Positions 1 through 9,363 of a stretch of 20,029 nucleotides of DNA are shown piece by piece; position 1 is the stretch's first letter; each line of letters begins with the position of its first letter. Location of the stretch: positions 1-20,029 of the forward strand of contig ML770098.1 in the NCBI GenBank assembly GCA_009733575.1, read 5' to 3'. The translations under genes and the position numbers were made by a program. Origin of the DNA: Gymnopus androsaceus JB14 (taxonomy: Eukaryota; Basidiomycota; Agaricomycetes; Agaricales; Omphalotaceae). The notes beneath the pieces are model-generated. The model had not been told where the DNA came from. It ran no database searches and saw nothing but the letters and a program-made list of their open reading frames with translations.

Positions 1-264
1 TATGTAGGCATGAATTCGAAGCGGAGTCCCGAAGCCAAGTGAGGATCTGGCAGATGGCAACTCGCACCATGGATCGCTTTCATGATTCTTTCCCTCGTTT
101 GCACCTTCAATTGCTAATTGTGTGACATCAGCTACATCCACTTTCATCCATCTATCTATGCAATTAATTTTGTCCAGAGCAACTAGCTTACTAGTAGTAG
201 TCGCACAGTAGGTAGTAAGTACCCATTTAGCAACTGCTGGAAATCCATTGGTCCTCCCCGTGTA
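1..264 (-). CDS. possible partial reading frame, running off the left edge
   Basis: The minus strand is open for 88 codons from a TAG at 265-267 to the window edge, without a stop. The encoded residues have a natural composition, for example KINCIDRWMKVDVADV and later DPWCELPSARSSLGFGTP. A second frame just upstream (about 225-330) also reads protein-like (RGYSMDIATSTRGGPMDF) and begins right after a CTTAG that could be a 3' splice site. The two could be joined only by a very short intron, so a decayed or mis-split gene is equally possible. I do not recognise the product and no motif identifies a function. Confidence 0.3.
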
Positions 265-734
265 CTAGTAGCAATATCCATTGAATATCCACGAACATTA
301 ACTTTCTTGGTTTCCAGCTTAAGAGGCTAAGATATTGTAGAGGCAGAATTTTCAACGCTAATGTCTTGGCTCCCACATGTAGACTTCTTAATAGCGTGTG
401 GCGCGTCCTTTCAAGTGCGACAGATCAAGGCCATCAGCTACGAGTCTGAGAAAATCTTCAATAAAATAATACAAAACAATCAACAATGTAATTGCGTCTA
501 TCCAAATATCATGCACAGTATCGATATTCTGACCTTGTTTCGCTTGTCGTGCCTTTATTTTTACACGTGGAGACGACATGTTTTCGACTACAATAGCTGC
601 AGCTGGCTCCGATCTACAAACACTGCCTGATTTGATTTGTTCCAGTGCTAATCGACTATTCTGAACTTTCATTCATCATTCAATGATGCCGGACAAAACC
701 TCAAAGAACTCATGTAGAGCTCAAGCCTGTGACA
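265..734. other. unassigned stretch
   Basis: Reading frames of about 90 codons exist on both strands around 361-672, but they overlap each other and neither shows a recognisable domain. Apart from the possible exon that may extend from the left-edge frame to about 330, I see no repeat, RNA gene or element end here. Confidence 0.4.
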
Positions 735-825
735 GGTATGGTCTGAACTCTTTCCATCACTTGTCTGATTCACAATGAGATATTCCAGGTGTTGGTATGG
801 TGTATTTAAACTCTTTCCATTATGG
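735..825 (+). repeat. short direct repeat GGTATGGT...AACTCTTTCCAT
   Basis: The words GGTATGGT and AACTCTTTCCAT occur together at 735-760 and again at 794-825, about 59 bp apart. The second copy has a few extra bases between them. This looks like a two-unit degenerate tandem repeat of unknown origin. Confidence 0.5.
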
Positions 826-849
826 TGGACCAAAGGGTGAAAAAATAAT

Positions 850-1008
850 TCACTACACACGCATTAAAATCACTGCACGCGCAACACAATTGCTACGCAT
901 GCAACACAATCACTATGCACGCAACACATCACTACGCACGCATGCAACACAATCACTACATGTGCATAACAATCACTACATGTGCATAACAATCACCACA
1001 TAGCACAT
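850..1008 (+). repeat. 20-bp minisatellite (GCAACACAATCACTAC type)
   Basis: About seven imperfect units of 19 to 25 bp follow one another. Early units read like ACGCATGCAACACAATCACT and later ones like ATGTGCATAACAATCACTAC. The last two full units are nearly identical, which points to recent slippage or unequal exchange. The short reading frame through it is a by-product of the repeat. Confidence 0.85.
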
Positions 1009-1127
1009 TACAACTACCGTGCGTGCATTTACAAACCTTAATGTGCTACTTAAAATTGTATGCACTCAATTTATATCACCAAACCATAACGCAATAGCAT
1101 TGTGCACAATAATACTAAGGAGAGTGG

Positions 1128-1313
1128 CTACATCAGCAAAACCTGTATTTTCACTGGAGAAAACCCATTCATTTGGGACATCTCTGGAGCAAGGTACCCT
1201 ATTCCAGAGACCTCTGGAGATCTCTGGAGAAAATTGACAGTTTTTTTTGACAGCTGTCAAGCTCCAGAGATCTCTGGAGACCTCCAGCAAAAATACAGGT
1301 TTTGCTGGTGTAG
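1128..1313. mobile_element. MITE, CATCAGCAAAACCT family, CTGGAG-type interior
   Basis: The 186-bp segment begins CTACATCAGCAAAACCTGTA and its other end, read in reverse complement, begins CTACACCAGCAAAACCTGTA. The terminal inverted repeat extends about 32 bp with few mismatches. The interior is dense in CTCTGGAGA and its reverse complement, including the palindrome CTCCAGAGATCTCTGGAG, so one strand can fold into a long hairpin. There is no coding capacity. I could not find a convincing target duplication, so the superfamily is unassigned. Two further members of the family lie at 10973-11248 and 11327-11484. Confidence 0.8.
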
Positions 1314-1321
1314 ACTTGTAG

Positions 1322-1475
1322 TACTGTACCATTTCGATCGAGAGTTCATCGATCCTGAAATATTTGACCAAAAAAAATACAAAAGAAATCTGAAAATTCA
1401 AGCAAAAATTAAATCCGCATTCGGATTTTTTTGAGTATGACGCATGACTGAACTCTCGATCGAAATGTTACAGTA
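1322..1475. mobile_element. Tc1/mariner-type MITE with TA duplication
   Basis: Inverted repeats of about 25 bp bound the segment: CTGTACCATTTCGATCGAGA on the left, and CTGTAACATTTCGATCGAGA reading inward from the right. Both are flanked by TA (1322-1323 and 1474-1475), the target duplication of the Tc1/mariner/pogo superfamily. The 150-bp body is A-rich and non-coding. Sequence resuming at 1474 matches the R1 repeat copy at 12376, which supports the right boundary. The ends differ from the candidate ends of the pogo transposon in this window. Confidence 0.85.
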
Positions 1476-1715
1476 TTCCAAGCAATAAGTAATATATCTA
1501 TGGGATGATAGATACTGAATTGGTTGAAGCTGTGGTAACAGTCATGGCGGTTGAATTGAGTGCCACCGTGGACCCTTGTATCAATTGGGATTTGTCCAAA
1601 GCATTTGTAGATAGAGTGTAGACATAGTCGGTTATGCCTTTAGGACTTGAGATTCAAGGAAAGGACAGTAGAGTTGTATTTGGGTGAAGGGGAAGTGGGA
1701 ATTATGCTCGTGCTG
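1474..1715 (+). repeat. repeat R1, copy A, first part
   Basis: This stretch is the reverse complement of 12121-12376 at high identity, from TAGTATTCCAAGCAATAA through GGGAATTATGCT.GTGCTG. It stops abruptly at 1715 where the 8.26-kb insertion starts, and R1 resumes at 9976. In copy A the coding direction of R1 is plus. The matching stretch in copy B reads like a decayed protein-coding sequence. Confidence 0.9.
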
Positions 1716-1728
1716 AGTGAGAGCAAAG

Positions 1729-1815
1729 TAACTTATTTCGCTAACTTATTTAACTTATTTCAATTCAATCAAGTTAACTTATTTTTTCCCACACTTATGA
1801 ACTTTACTTAGCGAA
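1729..1815. repeat. left subterminal AACTTATT cluster
   Basis: The word AACTTATT occurs four times within 70 bp (near 1730, 1742, 1751 and 1775), mostly preceded by GT, CT or T. The reverse complement AATAAGTT recurs in the right-hand cluster at 9838-9966. Such repeated subterminal words are the usual transposase-binding arrangement of hAT-like elements. That role here is inferred. Confidence 0.65.
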
Positions 1816-1999
1816 CATCAATTTACTTGGTGAATGTATTACGGCATATTTAACATTAACTTCATAAATCAACCATCCTGTACGCCATCCTGCTGCTCGC
1901 TGTTAGTAGCCTTAAGCTATGTATGACATACACAGTTATTAGGGATCCGCACCGTACAAATACAGGTCATAAAAACAGCAAAAATTCGCTTTACGGTAC

Positions 2000-2362
2000 T
2001 GTTGGAATATCAAAGGTAAATATATCTTATCGAACTATACATGGAATGCTTTCTCGTAGTCTCCACTTTTTTGTAACACCATCCCATGCACTCCACTGTT
2101 ATTGTCTCACAGACTCCACTCAGTCTCTCACAATATCCACCTACTCTCTCGTATTACCCACTTTACTGTATGGACAGTAGCCACACATATTCACGCAGTA
2201 GCCACCTGCCCAATATATCGTTTGTATTTAGGACTGTATATAAGCTTAGGTACCATACCCTGTAATAACACTGTCATCCCCCATCAATCTGTGTGATCAT
2301 TACTACTAAGTCCTGTGTGGACTTACTGCTGCTACTTCCTTTCTAGGAATACAACTCTAATA
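2000..2362 (+). mobile_element. solo LTR nested in the hAT MITE
   Basis: The 363-bp unit starts TGTTGGAATATC and ends CAACTCTAATA. It is flanked by a perfect 5-bp duplication GGTAC (1995-1999 and 2363-2367), and the MITE sequence continues on both sides. Its first 210 bp match 18632-18836 at roughly four positions in five, so it is a dispersed repeat. A TGTTGGAATA start and a 5-bp duplication fit an LTR of a Ty1/copia-type retrotransposon. No primer-binding site or internal region follows, so this is a solo LTR left by recombination. The TA end instead of CA is unusual. Confidence 0.85.
2237..2244 (+). promoter_or_regulatory. LTR TATA box
   Basis: TATATAAG lies about two thirds of the way into the solo LTR, where the U3/R promoter of an LTR would be expected. 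Nothing else in the sequence confirms activity. Confidence 0.45.
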
Positions 2363-2631
2363 GGTACGGTATACGGTACGGCCGCCAGCACCCGTATACC
2401 CGTATTTTACGGTATACAGCACATCAGATCTCAAGCCGGTTGGGAGCTACGGGCATATGGCTGACTGCAAGTCTGCAAAATTCTTGCTGTACGGGGTACC
2501 CGTATAGTAACCATATAAATACAGCCATAAAAAGTGTCTGTGGACACCCTTTACGGTACAGTTACGGGTACCCGTATACCCATAACCGTAAGCTGTATCT
2601 TACAGTTACAGTGCGGATCCCTAACAATTAT

Positions 2632-3322
2632 GGGTTAACATGTCCTGCTCCTCATCAATGGATGTTGCGTTACTACTAGCCCCATTACCATGTCGAGGGA
2701 TCGTTTGGATGATTGTATGCCCATCACAAGCAGTTACCAAACCTTTACCATTTTATTAAAATTTACTTGTGACATTCTTTGTATTCTAGGACATCATCCC
2801 ATGAGCATTGAAATATAAAGTGCTCCCATCTAAGCTTGTAAGCTACAAGTCAAATTAAAATTAACTCATAATTGACTCCGCTGCTTCTTGTAAGGCTCAT
2901 CCAATATTTCTGCAACACCATTGATGTATTTTCAGTCCAATTTAATTGGCATTCTCCTGTATATCATTAAAGGAGGCATCACATGCATGCCCAGACCATC
3001 GTCGACATTATGATCTACTGCAATTCCGGGAGTAGCTCGCAATCATCTCTGGCTGATTATTATTATTGCAGTGGGCATAATGTGTGTTGATTTTGATTGA
3101 ATATTTATTGAGTGTACTGAGCAAAGGTGTAGAGCAGAGTAATTAATGGAGGCACAAATCCAAGGGTGTAAGATGCATACATGCACAGCAGATGAGTGCA
3201 GTTGGCTTGAGTTGTCACACTTTAGGCTCAGTTTCAAAGCTTCAATCTTGTTCAATAAGATTTTTCACTTTTTATCACCTAGAACAAGAAATCAAAGCAA
3301 CTATACTATTTGGTACCCAGTA
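2632..3322. other. unassigned part of the 8.26-kb insertion
   Basis: This AT-rich stretch lies between the hAT MITE and the pogo-type transposon. Short frames on both strands (for example 3043-3255) have no recognisable domain. I see no inverted ends or tandem repeats here. It is presumably the body of the host transposon. Confidence 0.4.
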
Positions 3323-3667
3323 GTGGGCCACCTAGGGTAATTCAGACCATTCTATCACACGAATTTGCTTGGACTGTATATTTTTGGGGTAGAAATTGTG
3401 TGCATACATCGTACCGTGGATTTGAGTATAGTTAGATGCATGCGGGAGGGAATGTCATCCTGTACTGAATATTTTCCAGCAGAGGGTCCAAAATGGGCAA
3501 TGACCGGGATCCGAGCCACCCGTGTGAAAATCCAATACCACTCCAACGCCTTCCAACGCAGACCTGTTTATCACTCATTTCTTGCCCAATCGAGCTCAAA
3601 TTCACATTTTTTCAACGCTATCTTCTATATACATATGTGAAGACTGAAATTAACCCCAAAACCCGCT

Positions 3668-6285
3668 CTACAAATTCTCCATGCTGTACCGCTGCTTGGA
3701 TAACTGCAAAGGCTCAGTCAGTTGATGATGAGCTAGATAAATATCAACAGCGATACAGTTCTCAACATTGGACAGTGGTTCCCAGGTCTCATCATCATCC
3801 TCCCACTCTACCCGGAAACAGAGCTCTTTACCGGTCCACTTGTGGCCAATAATCCGCCTGATCTTCAGCTCCTCTTCCTCATCAGAATCACTATTATCTG
3901 AGCCATCACTTGCTTCCTCTGAACCCTCCGACACCTCAGACTGATCCCTAATCTCCGGAAGAGAATTATTACCTCCACGCTCTTCATCAGACTCGTCAGA
4001 CTGTTCCTCTGAAAGTATTGCCGGATCTGTAGGCTGGGCATCGGGATCAGGTAGAGCCTTCTGAATAAGTCGAGCCCGAGGCCTTGGGCGAGTCGGGAGG
4101 GATGGAATAAAGGATGAAGAGGGAATAGCATCATTGAAAGGTGCATTACTGTTGCTCTCAGTCTCCGTTTCTCTATCTGATGCACTTTCATTAGAATCGG
4201 AAATGATATCTGTTCGAGCATGACCGCCACGACCACCACGCCCACGAGGACGACCACGACCACGGCCCTGCCAAGTGCTTGCTGCTGAGCAGCCTTCTCA
4301 TCCTTTCGTCGAGCAGTCTCCTCCTTTTTACGTCTTGCTTCCTCTGCCTTCTCTTCCTTCTTTCGCCTTGCTTCTCTATCTTCTTCTCCTTCTCCTTTCC
4401 CCGCTGAGCTTTCTTTTGTCTCGCATCCTCTGCCTTCCTTTCCTCCTCCTCTGCCTTCTCTGCTGCTTGAAGCTCCTTCCTGATAGCAGTGAACTTTGGC
4501 TTAAGCTGCTGTAAAACTCCCTTTAATTCTCCCTTGAAAAGCACCCTCATGTTCTCTTCCCCAGTTAGATGGCGACTTGTCCCTGAATTGACTGCGACTC
4601 TTTTTGTCTTCTTCGAAAACACCTTAGTCCGCAATCTCTTATTCTCGGCTTCCATCAACTTCATATGCGCGTAATTTGCATCCAATAGATTCCCCGCTGT
4701 ATCTAGCATCTTCCGCATGCTTTCATTTTCTGCTTCGAGATGGTTCCGTGATGTAGAACGACGTGTACGAGGTTGCTCAGGAACAGCAATGCGATATTGT
4801 TGATCAGAGGAGGTGGATGATCCAGGTATGAAAGACTGTGAACCAGGATCGACGGGAATAAGAATTGAAGGAAGTTGAACAGGCAAAGGAAGTGCTGCTT
4901 GCGTTGTGTAATTCTTTGCAGGTTCGTACATCAAGAGTGGGATCGCTTTACGATCAAAGGGGTATATTCCCGTCTTTCGAAAAGCTGAAGCGATGGTCGT
5001 GGTCTTGAATGCGATGCCTCGTGCATATGCATAATGTTCGAGTAGATTGTATTTATCGATAACAATGTATTGTCGATTTGCCCAAGTAACACGAGCCTAT
5101 TTAAGTATTTACATTTGGAAGCATGAGTATCTAAGCGAAATATTACAATGAAGAACATGCCTTCCAGCTCTTCGCAAGAGGACCGAATACGCTGACATCA
5201 CAAGGCTGTAGAGCATGTGTCGTATGAGCAGGAAGACAAATAACAAGTATGTGGTGTTCTTCTGCATACTTGCAGAAGTTATAGGTACAGTGAGAATTGT
5301 GACCATCAAGGATAAGCAAACGATAACCGTTCGTATGGTTACGAAGAGCAGAGGCTGGTTCAAAATCTTTCTTCAACCACATGAATCCCAGTTCCTGATC
5401 GGTCCAACCATTCTCCGAAATCAAAATACTGAGAAAAAGCGGATTAGTAGTGGAACAAGATAATTGGAATAAATAAACATACCTGGCTCCAGCTGGATTA
5501 TTCGCTCCCCATTTGGCATCCCTTCGAAGCCCTTTGAATATTACAGCTGGATGGAGAGCAGAACCGTCCGCACATACCGCTTCAAGAATCGTCACAAGAT
5601 CTCGAGCACCATGCTCAATAGAACTGACAGTTTTTTGATTGCGATCTACCAGCACTGCAGTCCGTTCCCCAACACCCATCTGAATTCCTTTCTCGTCCAT
5701 ATTGTAGATGTTTTCAGGAGGGATCTGATACTGAGCGACAACTTCCTCAAGAATATCATAAAAGCCAGCTACTGCAGCTGGAGTGAGAGAACTTGCACGA
5801 CATTCCTCAAGACTCGATGTCATTTTCAATGCAATGTCAGGATGGCGCAAACGAAAACGACGGATCCACGATTCTCCCATGGGCTTGCCCGCAATGTCTG
5901 AAGCATAGTCGCACACTGAAGGCAATGAAAGGGGAACACCACGCTGCCCCTGAACCTTTACCCATTCGACTAGGATCCGTTCCTGTGCAGGAGACAGGTT
6001 CTGTTCATGAGTGTGTGATTCCACGCGAGACTTTCGACCGTTAAAGCGCGCCTGAAGTGTCGAACGAGGGACAAGGTATGCTTTCGCAGCTTTTCGGACA
6101 GAGACCGAGCCACCAGATTCATGAATGGCAGTTAGGGCACATTGCATGCGCTCCTCAGTCGAAAGATCATCGAGAGCATCGGCATCGGCACTAGAGATGA
6201 GAGCAGGCATATCGTCGTCGGCATCGGGAGTGTTTGACATGCTGGAAAGTCGAGACGAGGACAAGATTGGAAAAAAACTGGGCAT
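3668..6285 (-). CDS. pogo/Fot-type DDE transposase with C-terminal chromodomain
   Basis: Cut-and-paste transposase acting in the nucleus, about 830 residues. A Psq-type HTH lies near residues 47-87 and a CENP-B/Tc5-type HTH near 97-154. The DDE_1 core has D197 (NMDEKG), D309 (LILDGHNSH) and D345 (HALQPCDV), giving DD35D spacing as in fungal Fot/pogo enzymes. Intron 1 is 5429-5482 (GTATGT, branch TACTAAT, CAG). Intron 2 is 5097-5160 and starts GC; splicing it joins GPLAKSWKA to the usual tail SAFRKTGIYPFDRKAIP. A basic coil follows, then RGRGRPRGRGGRGG, an acidic stretch and a chromodomain with FRVEWEDDDETWEPL. In the coil the frame changes twice (near 4385 and 4270). Either two 1-nt losses or a 64-nt intron from GTAAAA to GGCAG restores the frame. 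Translation may start at the first Met or at M16 (MSNTPDADDD). Activity is doubtful if the frameshifts are real. Confidence 0.88.
5097..5160 (-). other. GC-AG intron in the transposase gene
   Basis: On the coding strand the intron starts GCATGT right after an AAG and ends TACTTAAATAG, where TACTTAA is a good branch site. Removing 64 nt joins two frames that are both highly pogo-like, from GPLAKSW to the downstream YIVIDKYNLLEHYA region. No GT donor gives the same join. GC-AG introns are a minor class in fungi. Confidence 0.75.
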
Positions 6286-6289
6286 CTTA

Positions 6290-7129
6290 CTCTTGTATAA
6301 ATACGGTTTCGAATCTCAACCTCCGGTGCATTTTAGATCGATGTAAGACATAATGGGACCATAGGTCGATGTATTTTGAGCATATGCAATAGAGTATGTA
6401 CGTGTACAAGTGCTGAGGGATTGTAGATGGAAAGGTGATAAGTGGCCCAAAGACCAGCACATCGTGCAGAGCGTGCACGACCTAATAATGGAGCAAAAGG
6501 TAGCGTTCAGGGTCAATTATGATGAGAGAGGCAGTGGCAACATACCAATATCCCCGCCTCCAGCTACGACCAATATTTGTTGGAATTTGGGATGGTCTTC
6601 GAGAGTGATGTTTTTTAGCGCTCACAAACAGCGAGCACAATCCTGAGGACCGAAAAAAAATCAGAGAAATAATTCCAGCTACGAGGTATCTCTGAGTACA
6701 TACCTCATTGATCGCTGAAAGTCTTGAGGCGGTCCGATGTTTCATTAAGTAGGTATGGAGAACTACGTTTTGGATCATCAGACATGTTCCTAAAAGTGAA
6801 CGCGGCACATTTTGGACCTACATCTTATTAATAGACAATCGATGGCTTGAGATAAGTGATAGATTATGTCTTCAGAGGGCGTAGAAAGGATTGGCTGTGC
6901 ACGAAAAGGCCAGAAAAGAATGAGTCGACGATGCACGATGCAATTCGCGGAAGGAAAGCTTGAAATAATTAAGAAATTCACGTGTTTGGACCAGGTGCCC
7001 CCGGCAATCATCCACCACTGCTTGATCTTATCTCCTCCTGCCTCTAGCTCATGTTCAGAGCATCGTCTCATCTTGGTCTACATCATGGATAACACCGATT
7101 TCATTTTGAACGCAATTTACAGTCTCTAG
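6290..7129 (-). pseudogene. unidentified intron-containing coding remnant upstream of the transposase
   Basis: Two fungal-type introns are visible on the minus strand: 6643-6703 (GTATGT to TCCTCAG, 61 nt) and 6482-6545 (GTATGT to ATTATTAG, 64 nt). The exon between them reads LKNITLEDHPKFQQILVV in one frame, which is convincingly protein-like, but that frame has a TGA just before it where Trp would fit. The exon above 6703 reads KHRTASRLSAINE in the matching frame, and an open frame from 7071 to about 6790 lies further upstream. I do not recognise the family. It could be a second transposon gene, an unusual 5' leader of the transposase or a captured host fragment. Confidence 0.35.
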
Positions 7130-7145
7130 CAAGCAAGTGGCTCAC

Positions 7146-9324
7146 TACCCAGTCTGGCCCGCTTCCCGGCAGGCAATAGTATGCGTATTTCCGTCCCAAA
7201 ACAAGTGAACTGTCATTTTTCTGTGCCACATCTGTACAGCACATTCTCAGTCACATAGCCATAAAGACCATGCATAATTTCCGATGTAATGTGAACGTGT
7301 TGGGCCCTCTCTAAGTAGACTCAGTAGGTATGTTTAAGTGTGTTAAAAGGTGTTGCACTTCCTAGAGTTGCAATCCTTCTTTACCATGACTTGGATGCTC
7401 AATCTGTCAAACATCCCACCTAACCTACTTAACAATAATCCCATCTAGCATCTGTTGTAATTTTTTATTCAAGCTCAACACAGAATTAGACCCTGCGTAC
7501 ATACATATACTAATCCTCAGCATACCCCTTTTCCTGTCCCTACGGCATCCATTATACTGTATGATGCATATACTTGGGAACCCTTGGCTTACCACCCACA
7601 AATTCCGATGGCATGAAACTCCCAAATACCAGAAGACCATTCAGTTTGCTTTTCTTCATTCCCACCATTGACATACAACCGTACTTCACTAGTCCATAAC
7701 CTACTTTCTACACAAGTCCTTACTTCGAGACTCATATCTGGTCCCTGCAACATGTCCCTCTTGTCTATGTCTAAAGAGCTCCCTACTTCGCAAACTAGGG
7801 CCCAGTCGCATTGTGCCTATGTAGATCCTGCTAGGCCTCGCACACATGTCCAATATTCCCTACATAAGTAGCTTACTTTTACCTCTAACCCAGACTAGAT
7901 ATTATACTTAATAGACTCAGATCTCCTTTCTTCTCTTCTCTCTTTCTTCTTCCATTAATTTCTCTCAGTCACAATCATCTAAGTCTCAAGCCCTCGAGTT
8001 CATGACACTTGAATACACTCATATTCACTATCTACACCGATTCTGACACTAATAACTCAGCTACTGAACATCACAACCTCTCACAATCAGTTCTAATTGC
8101 TCTTGGAACGCCCTAAGTGTCTGACTATTCTGCCAAGCAGACTTCATTAACACTAAACCACTAACATTATCAACTTGTACACTTACTGGCAATCTGACAT
8201 CTTATTGACAGGATGCTGCAACACAGCCTAAAAAAGTGGAACATTTAACATGTTTGTGATTTTGAATTCGTCAAAATGCAACATCTGTCCATCCATCCAT
8301 CCCTTCACTCACTCCCTACATAAATTAATATATTTGTTAGGAGAGACCCCTCACCGAAGAGCATCCCAAACTATTTCAAGGAGTTACAGCGCAGGTATGG
8401 AACAGCACAATTCACTTGACAGAAAAGTGAGAGCAATTTTGAGAACATCTCCAAAGGGCTAAGCCATTGCCTCATTTTAATCACATTCTACTTAGTCCAA
8501 AGTGTCATCTACATGCAACTGGAGACAATGCAAAAATGCAAAATCCAACAAACACGTTGATTCTAGTGATTATCATGTGGTGGCCATTAGTATTAATCTT
8601 TAGGGAGTTGAGGAAACAACGGAAAAGGTTGAGAGCATGCAAGTTTCTTGTGTTGAGCTTGTTGCGCTGCCAAGATACTACACAAAAGATATGAGAGAGA
8701 GCAACTTTTGATATATGCAGAACGGAAAAAAGGATTCACCTCCCCGAACTGCTCCTTCATTGGTCCTAATTGACTCACTGAATCGAAGCTCAGTGATATG
8801 AGCAATAAATTCTCTTGCGTTCAAGTCAAGACATGTATTCTTTGCAATAATGAATAGCTGGACAGCGAGTACGGTATGAAATAAAGGATTCATTTGAATA
8901 GTTTCAAGTGAGCTTGGGAAAAGTTTAAGGGCTAATTGCAATAATTAGGAGCTACTGGGGTGATTATAGCATGCTTGAAAGAAGAATCGGGCTCATGCTA
9001 ACTACCATTCTCCATGGATGGCCAGGAAAAGCTTCTTGTTGGAGGTTGACGTGCTGAACCTGCTACTCAAATAAATACAAGTGAGCAACTGGAAAGTAAA
9101 AAAGGTTCATATCTCCTCTGTAATAAAAGTCTTCACCTGCATACTATCTGAGGCTCATAATGAAATGACCTGCAATGGATAGTTCAACCAAGGAAGTATT
9201 TGTTGGTATGGCTAATTGCATGTTGTAGCATCTGAGGCTGAGATCAATGTCATGTATCTTGCTATGAGTCTCAGAGATACTTAATTGGTCTCAGTATAGC
9301 TTCAAAGACTGAGATATACTACCA
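7146..9324. other. unassigned body of the 8.26-kb insertion
   Basis: Nothing here is identifiable. The plus strand from about 7650 to 8230 is C/T-rich and stop-rich. On the minus strand between about 9060 and 8590, short open patches look protein-like, such as NLQQEAFPGHPWRMVVSMSP near 9030-8970 and LDLNAREFIAHITELRF near 8840-8790. They lie in different frames broken by stops, so they may be the decayed gene of the host transposon. A GCTGAG/CTCAG-rich patch lies at 9229-9315. Confidence 0.35.
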
Positions 9325-9363
9325 TAAGTCGCAATAAGTTAGTAAAAGTTACAATAAGTTAGC

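Larger units (their letters stand above)
1940..2623. mobile_element. hAT-type MITE, GGTATACGGTAC-rich
   Basis: The ends are TAGGGATCCGCACCGTA (1940-1956) and, inverted, TAGGGATCCGCACTGTA (2607-2623), matching at 16 of 17 positions. The flanks are ACAGTTAT (1932-1939) and ACAATTAT (2624-2631), an 8-bp duplication with one change. An 8-bp duplication with TAGGG-type ends is typical of hAT elements. Without the nested LTR and its 5-bp duplication the element is about 316 bp. Its interior is saturated with GTATAC, CGGTAC and CCCGTATA words and their complements. There is no coding content. Confidence 0.88.
3323..7145. mobile_element. pogo/Fot-type DNA transposon (limits tentative)
   Basis: A pogo-type transposase gene fills the middle. 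Two end solutions are visible. The outer one uses GTGGGCCACCT (3323-3333) and inverted GTGAGCCACTT (7135-7145), 9 of 11 identical, with TA on both outer sides (3321-3322 and 7146-7147), as expected for this superfamily. The inner one uses GGTCCAAAATGGGC (3485-3498) and inverted GGTCCAAAATGTGC (6805-6818), 13 of 14 identical, but with TA only on the right. The inner pair is the better match and the outer pair has the better flanks. The inner pair could also be subterminal repeats of the outer element. Confidence 0.6.

Noticed and set aside
850..1008. CRISPR-like array
   Set aside because: Units are contiguous without spacers, and all other evidence points to a eukaryote.
3493..3852. Plus-strand frame of 119 codons
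   Set aside because: It overlaps the chromodomain exon in antisense and has no domain of its own.
4275..4514. Plus-strand frame rich in Leu, Pro and Ser that looks like a membrane segment
   Set aside because: It is the antisense of the purine-rich coil of the transposase; the hydrophobic look comes from CTT/CTC codons.
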